NCBI GenBank assembly: GCA_025174535.1
Contig: JALBUN010000049.1
Coordinates: forward strand, 930,001 to 994,000
Reading direction: 5' to 3'
Source of the DNA: Cantharellus purpuraceus
Lineage: Eukaryota; Basidiomycota; Agaricomycetes; Cantharellales; Hydnaceae
DNA: 64,000 nucleotides
Shown: positions 35,892 to 48,614 of the stretch, piece after piece
Layout of the letters: each line of letters starts with the position of its first letter
Position numbering within the stretch: the first letter of the stretch is position 1
The notes under the pieces: model-generated
Seen by the model: the letters and a program-made list of their open reading frames with translations, nothing else
What the model was told of the DNA's origin: nothing
The model's database searches: none
Translations under genes and position numbers: made by a program

Positions 35892-37535
35892 AGTTCCACT
35901 GGGCAGATCGTCGTCGTCGGACACAGTGCCTGCTGGGCGTGTGTCCATGGTGGATTCCCCAATTCCGTATTCGTTGTTATTGCTGTGATCGTCCCGCACG
36001 TCGCGAATCCTACCGCTCAGCCCTAGCATGAAAAGCGCTGCCAATAAATCTGCCTGCATCTCGAACGAACGAAATGCACACTTGCCGGATTGAATGCGAG
36101 CTCGGAGTTGAATAGTCTATACATGCAAACACCACTTTATATATATAGTATGGGGGAGATGGCGCTGCACCCAGTGTTCCAAAATTATATGGATTTGTAA
36201 AGGGTTTAAAAAAAAGATAAAATAGAAGATGTTATTTTGGGCGTGCCGACTGTGGACTGTAGTCAAGTTTAAGGCCCCAGAGGACAAGACTATTCGTGGA
36301 TACTGCAGATGGGTGTGCATCTCTTAAGTGTGAATGGTAGATTGAGGAATTCAGTGTGAATTACTTCAGTTCGAGGCGGAATCTGTGGTTGATTGCAGGG
36401 TCGAGGACGTTCCTGCCATTCTCGTGACCAAGTGAATTAAGAGCTGAATTAAAGACCAACCGGCCGGACCTCCGACGCTCCGAATTGGTAAAAGTCATGG
36501 ACCGAACCTGAAGATAAAGTGACACCGGCACACGTAAGGCTCGCAAAGAGTTCTACTCTCGGGAGGGGAGAAGCCCCGATGGTGGTACAATTGAGAGGAG
36601 CGATCGTGTCTTACTCGATGACGTCCGCACGTACGTACGTTCAGGTCGAAGGGTCAACGGATTTTCTTTCCTCCACGTCTCCAAGTTCCGTCATATCGCC
36701 AGACGATGGGAGCATGTCGTACGTACGCATGCGGCACCATTGAAGTGTAGAGGAAACAACGGACCTTCCTCGCGTGTGTCGCAAGAATGGTGCAGGATGC
36801 GCCGCGAACAGAGAACAGGAACGGAAGACGACGGTCGCGTGTCGTGGTGTCTTCACGTCCACGTACGGTGAACGTGAAGAAGGATCAACGGTTGCCGTGT
36901 CTATCCTGGTCTGTGAGCGGTATCGTACTGGGCAAATATATATGCGCCCGCAGGACTCATTGCGGCGAGGATGCCTCCCTAAATGCATGTCCATGTTGGG
37001 GTCGATGGGCTCCTGCAATCACGGTGACGTGACATTTCCGCGTAGATGGGCCTGGAAAGTGACTGTTAATTGCCTGGCCGAGTGTGTTCTCTGTTGGATC
37101 CACAGATGGTCACATGTACGCAAGCACAGACATAAACTGCACTCTTTGGAGTGGGACCAAGGCCCCAGCCGATTGTGATGCCAGCGGGGGTTCTTTGTCT
37201 GCATGCTCATGCTTCTGTGATAGTAACAAGGAACGCTGCCACAAAAACAAACACCCGTAATACGTCCCATGGGATCTGCGCCAATAATTGTCCTGTGACT
37301 CATTCTGGCCATGCCCCTTTGAGATCTGGCGTACCCATCTCGCCAAACGGGGCGCGCCAGTGTCCGGGGAGAGAGCTCCAGGGGAGGTAGGTGCACATTC
37401 ATAGACCACTATGCTTGCGCCAGACGGGTAAAATGCGGGCTAAAAGCCCGTGACGGGCGGTGTGTGCTTATAATTAGCGGCAAGCGTGCGTGCAGCGCCG
37501 TGGGTGATCGACGGTGGTTGCCATGAGGAGCGCGC

Positions 37536-37577
37536 ACACGTAACAGTATCGCCGCCACACGCAACAGTATCGCCGCC
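37536..37577. repeat. 21-bp tandem duplication
   Basis: Two units of acacgYaacagtatcgccgcc differing at one base, followed by a partial third unit (gcacgcaaaag). It lies about 250 bp upstream of the membrane-protein gene at 37829, so it could be promoter sequence. Confidence 0.7.
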
Positions 37578-37828
37578 GCACGCAAAAGCACTGAATGGGG
37601 GAGTGACCCCGACATGTTCGGAGATGCGATTGGGCTCCGTCTCAAGTGGGTGGAAGAGGGAATATTTTAACAGAGAGGGAGGACCGGGTGGACGGCGAGC
37701 AGCGTGGTGCGGCTATCAAAAGACAAAAGAGGCTAGGAGGGGAACAAGGCAGAGTGAAATAGACGCCGTTGAGACAAGGAAATCAATCCCAGTCAGACTA
37801 AGAATACTCGAGTGATTGTATTAATAGC

Positions 37829-40191
37829 ATGCAGAGGGATGAAAAAGCGAGAGTGCAGACACACGCTGTCGCCCCCTTCTGCTCCTCTCCCATGCCCCAT
37901 GTGCCGCCCCCACCGCCGTCCACAGCCGCCCCCTGTGGCCCCTCGCCCGGGCTGCTGTCGCTGCTTGCGAGGATCACCCCCACTGCACCGCCCCACACGC
38001 CGCCCACCCCCGACTTTCTCTGCCCCATCACGGCCCACCCGCTCCCAAGACGCCGTCGCCCACGCGCCCTCCAGCAAGCGCACCACACCCAGCAGCACCC
38101 GTCCGCGTCCTCGTCGTCCGCCACCACGTCGCTCCCCGTGCCCGTCAAGTACGAGCAGTCCAGGGACGGCAAGTGGTATCCCGCCGTCTCCTGGTCGCTC
38201 CATGGAAAGACCAAGGTGCGTCCTCCGCCCTGTCCCTCTTCCGTCCCATCTCTCACCCGCACGCCAGGTCCCCCAGGGCCCACAGCCCACAGCTACCCCC
38301 GTCGCCATCATCTCCCGCCCGGATCTCGTAGAGTCCGCCGCCGCCGACCGCCTCCAAAACGTATCTACCACGACAGCACCCACCAGTACGTATCTTGCTC
38401 CATCCCCCGCCCGCCTCCCTAACGCCGCCCCCAGCCACCGCAACCGCAGCATCCTCCCAAAACACCGACATCACAGACTCCCTCCCCACCGGCTGGAAAC
38501 CCGGCCCTTCACGCACAAAATTCTACGATATACCCATGATCGTCATCGTGTCCCTCATCCTCGCCATCTTTGTCACCCTCTTCATCACCGGCTGCGTCCT
38601 CGGCCACAACGCCCGCTCCACAGCGCACGATCTCGAGCGTGCCAAGCGCCCGCGCACCGGCGCAGACCGTGACCCCCATCCTGACGACATTGGGGAATAC
38701 GAGGCCGGTGCCCCCGCGGTGCGTTCGCGACGGCACCACAGGCGACAGCGCTCCTCAGACTCGCTGGCGCCCAGCCCGTCGTCCCGCGCAGGAACAGCCG
38801 CCGCAGCAAAGAAGGATAAACTGTGGGAGCGCTGGCGGCGACAGGCCAAGGCGGGTCTACGGCGCAGACGGAGATGGCGACATGTGGGCGCGCACGGCAC
38901 CGCGGATGAGCACGCCGAGCAGCAGCCCCAGCACCTGCAGCGCGAATCCCGGGGACATGATCCACAGCCAAGCTATACGCAGCAGCCGCATGTGGCTATC
39001 TCTATTCCGTCGCCTCCCTTGCAGCCAGCGTCTCCACCTTCCCATCCGCCACAGCCACACACATCATCCTCGCCTCCAACGGCGTCATCGCCGTCACTTC
39101 CGCCTGCGTATCGGCGCATCTCGCGTGTACGTCGGTCGTGTGGTCGTGTGCCGGAGAGTGGAGAGTGGGTCATCGAATCCCTACGCGAAGCAGACGGGGC
39201 GGCCCGTTCCCCCCGGCAAGAGCATGAAGATGGAGGCGGCTTGTATGAAGGCGAGGGAGAGAGGAGTGTGCCGGTGAAGGCACATGTGGCGACTGATGAT
39301 AAGGCGGTTTTGGAGCAGATGAGGCGTCAGGCGAGTGAGCCGTGGGAGGGACACGATGCACATGGCTCTGGTGTGATGAGTGCGGATGGCGAGGAAGATG
39401 GCGAGGAGGGTCAACGAGAGATGCGCGCGAGAGTCCCCGTGTGGGAGGATGAACGGCTGGAGGATTTTGAAGAGATAAGTTTGGACGGGGAGGGGTGCCA
39501 AGATGAGGACGATGTGGCGGGACCATCATCGAGGCCGTCTGGACCTGCCAAGGAGGCGAGTTTGAACCCACACCCACATGCGTACGACCACCACTCGCCA
39601 CTGCGCCTTCCGCTTCCGCCGCAACCGACGCAGACCTACCGCATGTATAGCCGCCGCCGCCGCCGCGACTTGGATTTGGACGAGGTGGCGTTTGGGCTGC
39701 CGTTTTATGTGCCGCGGTTTGAGGTGGGACCGAGTGCACCGCCGGTGGTAGAGGGTGAGAGTGAGGGGGTGCGAGCGGGTCCGTCGGCGCCGCCGCTTGA
39801 GGGGGAGGAGGCGGTGATGGAGGGTTGTGTGCCGGATTTGGAAGAGGAGGGTGTTGGGGGACCGAGTGCGCCGCCGATGGAGGACGAAGATGAGGATGGA
39901 GATACGCGACAACGGAGTGCGAGTGCGAGTGCGCCGTCGTTGGATCTGCTCGATGGGGAGGAGCGAGGAGGGTCGCCCGAGGACAGGGACTGGGATGCGC
40001 CGGCGTTACAGCGGGGACATGTGCCATGGTCGCCTTCGGGTCAGAGGACATTGTCGATGTCGGGATCGCCGATGCAGCTGGGTTCGGAGACGGATGTGCG
40101 TGCGGGTGGCGCAGGTACAGCCAGTCACGCACGGTCGTGTTCGACTGCTGCGAATATGAACCATGCGGTTTTGCCCCGGTATGAGCCGTAG
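37829..40191 (+). CDS. Pro-rich single-pass membrane protein, function unknown
   Basis: About 750 residues, very GC-rich. The first in-frame ATG after a stop is 37829 (MQRDEKARVQTHAVAPFCSS); a later Met at 37892 is possible. The lumenal or extracellular N-terminal half is Pro/Ser/Thr-rich, with VKYEQSRDGKWYPAVSWSLH. Introns at about 38216-38269 and 38383-38434 join TK|VPQGPQPTATP and APT|TTATAASSQNTD. One membrane span, IPMIVIVSLILAIFVTLFITGC, is followed by a basic cytosolic start. The tail is long and disordered, with Arg-rich (KAGLRRRRRWRH) and acidic parts. Near the end (about 39730-39890) GPSAPP recurs three times at intervals of about 20 residues. The topology recalls fungal mid-protein single-span wall sensors, but there is no signal peptide or WSC/Cys domain in view, so no function is assigned. 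Confidence 0.72.
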
Positions 40192-42527
40192 TGAATCTCG
40201 ACTTGGCGATATGCTCTTTGTTCCTCCTGCGCCGGTCTCGATGCGCTTGGGCGACGCTTCACTGCTGTCCCTTTTATGCGCGCATTGGGTGGCCATTGAT
40301 CCCGACGTCAAGCTGACCGGCGGGCCTTTCGTCCTCGTTGGTCCCGTTGCGTTTTGCATTGTCTCCTCTGTCTTGCGCGCGAGCCAGCCTCGCCAAAGGG
40401 TCCCGTTCCTGGTGTTATTCAGCTGTAATGATCACCATGTCCTCAACCCGCAACGATTTATTCCGCACAATTTGCATCCCGTTCCCATTTCGTTCTCCTC
40501 TCCCTCACACAAACCGGCCAGCCAGCCAGCCAGTCGCGCCAGGCCTCCAGGCCGTTACGTTCCCTGCCCAGCTCGCCCCCAACCTCAAGTAATTGGCTGC
40601 GCCTTAGCGTTTGTGTCTGCGTTGTGGTGGTTTGGACGCTTCGTCATTAGTTTGGGAGCCCAAAGTGTATATTTTGTGTCGGTGCTCCCGTTCCTCTCCC
40701 TCTCGTCATCGTATTGCGCTTGATAGCTTGCTCGCTCGTTGTTCGCTGTCGTGTTTGGTTTGTTTGAGATGTGACTTTAGCATATGGAATTGAAATATTC
40801 AGTTGTGTTCATTTCCCTGTTTTTTGTGAAGGGGGGAGGCGGGTATATGCGCGTGGCGTGCTGCCCTGTGTGAGGAGGAATTGTAGGGATGTGGTGGCTT
40901 ATCTTATGCCAGTTTGTGTGTGGCGGTGGCGTACCGAACTTGGTGTGTCACTCTAGTCTGGATGAGTGTAGGACAGGGATTGGGAGGGAAAACAGCATAA
41001 AATGCAGTGGGTGGTGTGCGGTGAGCACGATAGCGTAGAGAGCAGATTGAAGGAGCAGGTGTGCACACATATATATATATATACGCACAGGGCCGAGCAA
41101 GGAGCGACCGACACCCCCAGGGCCCAGCCCTTAATATGCCATATACACAAGTGTGAGTGCTTACCAGCCACCCTCGCTGACACGCGGGAGAATGTGCCTT
41201 TATAGATCTGGTCTTGTAACACAGCGCATCATATGCACGCAGTGGCGAGAGCGGGACGGCGAGCCCGATATGCAGTGTGTGTGATCCGAGCGCCCTTTGG
41301 GAGTTGATCAGAGATCTTGTGGCCTTTGCAGAGACGCTGCAGACGCATATATGCGCGTGTATGATCAGTGTACAAGTTTCGTCGCTTTTCAGCATTTATG
41401 TGCGGCTTGGACGAGGTGCGGCAGGGGCATGCCGGGGTGATGAAAAGAGTGTTCCTGAGCTGGCCAGATAGGGCGGGGTGTTTGGCTTGGCGTCACGGTC
41501 AGCGTGGAGGGGATTTCGGAGAGGGTACACATGTGCATGAGCCCCTGCACAACGCTTGCACGTCGGGCTGGGGAGTGCAGGGGGACATGCAGGTGAGGGC
41601 CATGTTTTCAAGGTTTTTTTTCTGGGATGCCAAGGCGAGAAGGACTTGCAGATCTGTGTAGATAATGTATGTTGCTAAATCTCTTGGCATGCCCAGCATT
41701 ACTTGGTGCTTTTTGCTTGATTTCGGTCGGGGCGGAAGACCTCTTATGCAGAGCAGCACTCCGCCCCCATAACCTGGCATACGTGCTCGCTGTGCATGTC
41801 GAAGAACACTCTGTCTTCACCGTCTTGGCATCACCCCGACCGGCGTCGAGAGCTCGCTGTGCCCAGCCAGGGTTTCTGAAGTCAAGACAATCCGTGCCAA
41901 ATATCGCCTTTCGGCCCTTTCTCTCCCCCCTTGATCCCGACACTCGGAAGTCAAAGTCGTCATGCAGCACCCATGGCAAACGTCTGCCAAGAGCAAGACA
42001 GCCATTATAATGGCTTGTGCTTTGCGTCCTGTCACAGGTTTCACCGCTGGTTACACCATCCCGCTTATGCTCCGAGTCTCAGGCTGTAGCGCATAAAGGG
42101 CAACGTTTACTTGGCTGGCGGCGCCCCCCGTTCGAACGAGTACGCCTGCAAAACTGGGGGCTCTGAGCGGCGTGTTTTGTGGACATGCGCAATCAGTCTA
42201 TCGTCCAAGTTATTGATCTACCCAGCCACTCTGCAGCTCGGATACTTGTCGGTGTATATCCGTGCCAAGCGACACGCTGATGTGCGACGTTCAAAAGACC
42301 TAGGTGCCTTGGTGAATGTACAAGCACCCCTGTGGCACCATACAAAAGGCTCGGAGGTGCACCCTACACAGCTCGTAGCATGCAACTCCACCCTCCCCCT
42401 TCCACGAAATACAACCCCCTCATGTCTTAAAACACCTTGTGACGTGAGATAGATATCGCATCATTGCTGATTCTATAAATCAACATCTCGACTGAGCTAT
42501 CTATTCAGTACTGTCGACGTCCCTCTC
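40192..42527. other. Gene-poor 2.3-kb stretch
   Basis: Lies between convergent genes (membrane protein + and helicase -). Open frames on both strands lack protein-like content. A short (AT)n run lies at about 41069-41081 and a cagccagccagccagt repeat at about 40521-40534. Probably two 3' regions plus spacer; no tRNA or other RNA recognised. Confidence 0.5.
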
Positions 42528-45500
42528 CTAACCTGCAAACCCCTCTCTCGTCAACAGAGCCAGCATCGCCTCCAACACCACATCCCCCTTCCCAAATACA
42601 TCCAAAGCCGTCCTCTCCAGCGCCTCACCAAGCTTCTCATCCAACAACTGTCTGTAAAAACAACGAACAACCATCAGCATCAGCGTCCCGGGCCCCCCAC
42701 ACACCAAAAATACGTTAGTAAAACACCCACATACCGAAGTTGATTCACCAGCACACCAATCCGAGGCCATGCTTTCATCCTCACTCTCACAGATCCACCC
42801 GGCCCTCCGATGCTCAACCCCCCCGCAACGTGATTAATCGACACCGGCCCTCCGAACAACAAGATCGCAAACAATGGAACCTACGCCCCACCCCCCCAAA
42901 AAAACATTCAGTAGGCACCCCTTCACATAGGTTCCACGCCCCCCACCTCGGTAGCATCCCTCAAAAAAGGCTTCGTAGTCACCGCCTTCCGGAAGTAACA
43001 CACAAACGGCTCCCTCCACCTACCCTGCGCAAACAACACCGAGCTCGGATGGAGGAACACGCGGTGGCCTCGCCCGACCCGGGCGGCCTGAGCAGAAACC
43101 TGACTCGGAGGCAACGCCTCGTGCGGCTCCAAGTCAAAGATTTTAAACTCCTTCGCCACCTGCGCGCGCTGCACCGTGCCCGCTTGTACCTTGTCGAATT
43201 TGATGGCAGACGAGGGGAGTGTGATGCGCGCGACGCGGGGGTACAACCCCGCTGCAATGATCGACTTGAGCAGCGACGGATGTGGCGGTGGCAACGATGA
43301 TCCAACGCCAGCGACAGGGCGTTGTAAGATGAACCCCGCCGAGAGCAGCGCAGAAGCGAGGTCTTCACGAAGCGAAGAAATGTCCCGCACAGTCGTGTGT
43401 GAGATGAAATTCTAGAAGGAAACCTGAGCAGATGAACCCATGTGACATTAATGTAGGGCCGCACCTCTTCGCAAAAGTCACGCAGTCCCTGGTTTCTGCC
43501 ATGCGCGAGTGCCTTTATGCACTCGTCATAGGCATGTACGTCCGTCAGCAGATCGCTGTTCGCAGTCAGGAAGCGCAAACGTGCTCTATGCCGTATGTTC
43601 AGAAAAAGTGATAGACAATCCTGGGGGCGCATCTCCTCACCTGGTGGCTTGCTCTCGTCTCTCGACAGGACTAACAAAGAGTGGTTTGCAGGACAGGCAT
43701 GCAGCGACGGTAAGGATGGGATCCAAGCATCCGAAAATCGAGCCCAATACAAGCATTTTGCCTAACCGTAGGTCCACCGGCAACAGAGACTATCACACAA
43801 TGGCAATTTAGAGACACGAACACGGTATCATTTGTCAACCCACCATGTGTCGACCCAGTGCTGTCAATTTACCATTCTCGTCGACGGCACCTAGTTCCTG
43901 TAACACTGACCACGCCTTTTCCATGGCTGCGATCTGTGGTGGATCAATAGCTTTCCCAAGGAATAACTTGTTCACCGACGACGGGAGCGTCAGTCCCTCA
44001 AACTGATGAGCGAGGGTCCCCTGACGCACCTTGACATCCTCATTCTCCCTCACCGCCTTCACACTCAGAGACAGCGATTCCAACGGCACCCTCAATATCT
44101 CAGGGATCGGGAATCGCTCCATGTCTTCCTCCTGCTTCCGGGTATAGAGCTTAAAGCACTCTCCGGGACGCGTTCGCCCCGCTCGTCCTCGCCTCTGGCG
44201 TGCCGCAGCCCGTGTGACCCACGTCTCTGTCAAACGCGAAAGCCCACTCTCTGGATCGTACGATGTCTCCTTAACCTTGCCAGTGTCAATAACATAGACA
44301 ACGTCGTCGATCGTGATGGATGTCTAGTAATGCGCTCAGAACAATAGGGAGGATACGTGTATCAATAAAACCATGCATACCTCGGCGACATTCGTCGATA
44401 CGACAATTTTCCGCCTCGCCGTGGGTCGAAAAACGGCTTTCTGTTCCTCGGAGGAGAGGTTGGCGTGGAGGGGGTATATTTCAATAGATCCTTTATGAGG
44501 TGAGCTCTTGAGAGACTCAATGCACTGCTTAATTTCTTGGACACCGGATACAAAAATCAGAATTGCACCAGGCTCTTTATTGGCGATAATATATGCCACA
44601 ACGGATGTGACGAGCTAATGAATTGAATAGTGAGTGACTCAAATTAGAAAGCGTATGACTTACTTGATAATCGAGTCGTTCGCCGCGGGTAATGACTTCG
44701 AGAGCTCGCACACTAGGCGTGTCCAATCCCTGAGATTCGTACATCTGTCTGAAGGACGACAGTTGTTCCTCGCTTTGTTTTTGTGCCGGCTTGACGAATG
44801 ATGGGGAGTAGGCTATCCGCGGTATCAAGTCCTCTAAATAACTTGTTGCGATGGACGTGAGATAACTGCTACGAGGAATCAAGCAAGGTACGTACGAATC
44901 TTGTACAGGATGTGTTCTTCCAGGTATGGTCACCAGCGCGGCTCCTCCGAAATAATTCACGAAGGTCTGCTGGTTGATTGTCGCAGACATTAAAACGACC
45001 TTGAGGCTCTTGTCTGTTTTCAAAAGTTCTCTAAGCTCCAACAGTAAGAAATCACTGTCGACCGATCGTTCATGGACCTGTTTAATCCCCCGCCTGAGGT
45101 AGACCGTAGCTTGCAAATGGGCATACGCACCTCATCGACCACGATAACCCTAACACCATCAAGACCCTCTCCGACGGTCAATCGTCTGAGAACGACACCT
45201 GTGGTGCAGAATAGAAGCTTTGTACGTCGAGTGGTGGAGCTTTCTCCTCGAATCGTATACGCAACGGAGCCATCATCTCCGCGCTCGGCGGAAACACGAG
45301 AAGCTACCGAGATCGCTGCCACCCTGCGTGGCTGCGTGACGATTATTTGCAATTGTGCCGGGGAGGGGGCGTCAGGGTCCTTTGCCTTTGATGTGCCAAG
45401 ATACTCGTCAAGAATATACTGGGGGACTTGGGTTGTTTTCCCTGAACCGGTTTCGCCGACACATACCACCACCCTGTTCGTCTTGAAAGCCTGCAAAAAG

Positions 45501-47732
45501 TCTGATCTTGCTTTCCAAGCGGGTAATTTCACCCTTTCCTTGAACAACGATTGATATTGTTCCTTCCTTTTGACTGTTTCAAAGTCCCTATGAATTTGAG
45601 CATTGCTTCGGTCATCGCGTACATGGACCTTCCGTACTGCTCTCTGACGCTGTTCGATCTTGTCAGAGGTAGCATCACGACCTTGGTCAGCACTGTTGAC
45701 AGGGTCATCAAGTGAGTTGGATGGTGTGGTTCGAAAGCGCATGAGGTATCGGAGGACGTCTGCGACTTCTGGGGGGCCTTGAGTTTGTATCGCTTCCCAT
45801 TCCTCTTCAATGATCCCGGCCGCAACCAAACCAATTCCTTCTCCAGAACCACGATTTTTGATAATAGAAGAGCCTAGAACACTAGAAAGAATGTGGAGTC
45901 GGATATATGGCGGGATAGCGGATGTACGGGAAGCTAATGAAGGCCCGCTGGTAGAAGAAACATACATAGGTGGTGAGCTAGCTGACAAGGGGTATGGATG
46001 CCAAGCAGGCAAGACCATATGCAAAGTCAGAGGGCAATTCGGAATGGGAATGTTGAGATAAGTCACTGATGCAAGGGAAGCTGTGGAAGATGTGAGAGCC
46101 TGAGACGTTCCATTCTCTAGCGTTGTAGACGGATAGACAGACTCCAAAGCAGAGAATTCGGCAGCACGTTGGATGTCTCTCTCCTCGATGTCGAAGTCCG
46201 ACTCAAGCGTTTCGTTGACAAAATCACACCCTACAAGCTTTTGGCCGAGGACGGCTAAAAGTGTAGCCCAATCCATCGCCGAAGGAGAAACAGCCCCAGA
46301 TACGGGTTCAGGAAATAGCATAGATCTTACAATATGCTCTGGGTACTCAGCCTCCTTCACCGCTCGCTCAGCGAGCCACCGAGAGTTCAGATCGTCCGAT
46401 CCTAAAAAAAGACATAATATCGATGAAACAATCAAGGGAATAGCGAAGAAGTGCATTGTCATTGAAAATAATGTGTTTGAGATGTTTGCATACCTTTGTG
46501 TGCAGATTGAACAAAAGATTCCCCTGCCCCACGAGCTAGGAATCGGGGGGGAAGATCACATTCTGGGACACATAGAAGGAGATGGGATATTGCAGCATCC
46601 AGAGGCGTGGGAGACGACGCTAAGAGTGAGGTTGTGAGAGGAGACGGTGTACTGAGAGCCTTGAGCGTGCGTAATATTTGTGGCGGTGTGAAAGACAAAT
46701 GCTTTAAAGAGGCAGAAAGTGACTCATGGGATTCAGTTGAGAGGCTGGTGAGTGGAGATAATCTATCAGCAGGATGCGGTCGGGAGTCGTGCGCCTTTAT
46801 TCAAAAGTCAAGCGTAATGAAGCGACATGACACGGTGGAAACCAGCCTTCTTGATCGCACTCTCAACGAGCTCTCTTAAGTCTCCACTCATCTTGACTTC
46901 AACGGAGCCAATGAACTCTTCTCCTACAGCGCCACTGTTTTCTTTCCGAGGATCCGAAGATCCCTCTTCCCGCCGCTTCGCAGCAGTGTCTTGCCTCGCC
47001 TCTACCTCCTTTCGAGCAGTAAAAGGATCAGGATTGTACATCCATTTCAAATGGTCTGGCGAAGACTTATGCTCTTGTTCCAGTTGTGCCCAGTAATCGC
47101 GTGGGCCAGGCGGAAGAATACGGTTGAGTTGAATATTGTTACATACCTACTAGGAGAGTGAAGGTCAGGAAACTACTAACTGGGGAGGGTCTTTATACGT
47201 TAACATACGCGATACAAAGCATATGTAGCACCCCAATGCCTAGCCTCCAAAGCACTAGGCAAATAAAATGGAGGGTGAGGTTCTAACCGAACACTGTCGA
47301 ACTGAGGCGATTTCTTATTTTGTCGACGTAGTATCACGGTGAAACTGTAGCCATCTGAATGGTGGTGCTGGGCGCATCTTAGCGTGACAAGCGTATGTCG
47401 TTGGTATGGAATCCTCAAGACTCACTGTGATCACATCGGGTTTCTCCCAGCCGTTTTTCTGACATCTGCAGAGAAAATGTCAAATAGATGAGAAAATGTC
47501 AAATAGATGAGAAAAATTATTCAAATAGCGCAGAGTTATTAGGATGTTTAAATAATGGAGTAAAATAGTACCTTTCGTTAAGAAGGCTAAGAGGATACTT
47601 TGATCCAGGCGGAAAAAGAGGTTTCTCTTTATCCGTGTTCACAGGGCTCGGTGCTTGGGACGAAGGTTTAGCAGAATTACCGGCATTGCCCGACTTTACG
47701 ATACCCCGTCCTTGCCCTTGACGAGGAGGCAT
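42528..47732 (-). CDS. DEAH-box RNA helicase, DHX57/DHX29/YLR419w type
   Basis: ATP-dependent RNA helicase, probably acting on ribosomes or mRNA. The start MPPRQGQGRGIVKSGNAGNS leads to a family-specific N-terminus (CQKNGWEKPDVIT; RLEPHPPFYLPSALEARHWG; ATYALYRV). A UBA/RWD-like region follows (SDDLNSRWLAERAVKEAEYP; QRAAEFSALESVYPSTTLEN). The helicase core has VVVCVGETGSGKTTQVPQYI (motif I), QIIVTQPRRVAAISVASRVS (Ia), DE|VHERSVDSD (II, split by an intron near 45080-45130), VVLMSATINQQTF (III), AILIFVSGVQEIKQ (IV), IVVSTNVAE (V) and TRAAARQRRGRAGRTRPGEC (VI). HA2 is at LFLGKAIDPPQIAAMEKAWS. The OB-fold has GRGHRVFLHPSSVLFAQG. The last exon ends EAMLALLTREGFAG at 42528. About 15 introns. Motif order complete, so probably active. 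Confidence 0.9.
47471..47508. repeat. 19-bp tandem duplication in the first intron of the helicase gene
   Basis: gagaaaatgtcaaatagat occurs twice head to tail, with the start of a third copy. It sits just 5' of a short exon on the + map, inside or next to the first intron on the coding strand. No function implied. Confidence 0.75.
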
Positions 47733-48614
47733 CCAAGTCCTGCGGCTGCCACTGGCAAAGGCAATAAAGATGCTGACTAACGAAAGCTCTCAGATGATAA
47801 GCCGTTTGTCATTGATGATGACTAAGCAGAACTGGATGACGGTACAGGACTCTGTGCGCGACTGGAACTTCTACACTAAGCATTGTTGGGATTCGTAACA
47901 AGTAGGTGAACTGGGACAGTTAAGGGCGGGCACCTAACGCTTATGTTTTCCCCCTCAGTTGATTATACCACAGTCGAGGTGAGTTTACATCCGTCGTATA
48001 CTAGCGGCACATGCATATACTTATTAGACTACATAGACAGACACCAGTCAGCCAAACTTCAATAAGCATCAGATATACATAAATGAGAACCGCATGGAAC
48101 CGCATTGCTACTGGAAAGGGCATGGGTATAAGTAACAATGACTGTACAAGATATACGCTGGATCTTAGTCACTCGCTGGACAACAGGGCAGAATAAAATA
48201 AAATAATGATGATCTCACTGTCAGTTGGTGAACATCACCCCGATCTATATCCCCAATACTTTACCAATGGCTTGAGTAATTGTTTGTGCCAATTCTGGTA
48301 ACGTGCACATGATCAGTGATAACAATTTGTTCAAGGCCATACCGCTGCCTTTTGCTTCACGACAATTGCGCTACGGGGCAAACAACAAAGCCTTCGCCTT
48401 GCAGGAATAGATCTGTGTAAACAAGCGAGTACATTATCCCGTAGGTAACCTGAGAGTAATTTTGCATGCGAATCCGTGAAGCATGAGCATCAGGAATAAC
48501 CGAGTCAACTGGCCATAAAATCAAAACGACAAATCAAAAATCCCGTGACTGTTGTTGGATGATGAGCATCGGGACCACATCTGTAAATTATTACCCATCG
48601 CACTTGGTCACCGA
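47733..48614. other. Intergenic between the helicase start and the SYO1 3' end
   Basis: Holds the helicase promoter and SYO1 3' UTR. The only item that stands out is a short minus-strand frame at 48245-48340. Confidence 0.5.
48245..48340 (-). CDS. Possible 31-codon micro-ORF
   Basis: Reads MALNKLLSLIMCTLPELAQT, then ITQAIGKVLGI and stop. Rich in Leu, Ile and Ala and able to form an amphipathic helix. A consensus 3' splice site (cgttaccag) lies inside it, so the last 16 codons could instead be a spliced terminal exon of a small gene. No homologue recognised; chance is quite possible. Confidence 0.15.
   Translation of the reverse strand: MALNKLLSLIMCTLPELAQTITQAIGKVLGI

Larger units (their letters stand above)
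34670..37828. other. Gene-poor 3.2-kb stretch
   Basis: No protein family recognised on either strand; open frames are short and overlap. It holds CA and TG microsatellites, several CGTACGTACG palindromes (near 36626 and 36718), a 21-bp tandem duplication at 37536-37577 and a small hairpin at about 37438-37452. It may hold untranslated or non-coding transcripts and the promoter of the gene at 37829, but nothing proves it. Confidence 0.5.

Noticed and set aside
36623..36732. CGTACGTACG palindromes as possible binding sites or a mobile-element end.
   Set aside because: No terminal repeats, target duplication or transposase nearby; the palindrome is short and built of a simple ACGT unit.
37451..37467. 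A 16-17 base match to the conserved 3' end of small-subunit rRNA (ACACACCGCCCGTCAC on the minus strand).
   Set aside because: Flanking bases do not continue as rRNA on either side, and a match this short is expected by chance or from a tiny insert. Not called as an rRNA gene or mitochondrial insertion.
37793..38452. Minus-strand Gly/Arg-rich frame of 219 codons.
   Set aside because: Shadow of the Pro-rich first exons of the gene at 37829; no homology or domain.
39170..40132. Long minus-strand open frame (320 codons) opposite the membrane-protein gene.
   Set aside because: It is a mirror of the GC-rich, Pro-rich plus-strand gene, has low-complexity His/Pro/Ser content and no start context or splice logic.
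41669..42010. Open frames on both strands in the 2.3-kb gap as possible genes.
   Set aside because: None shows a domain, signal peptide or consistent splicing; composition looks non-coding.
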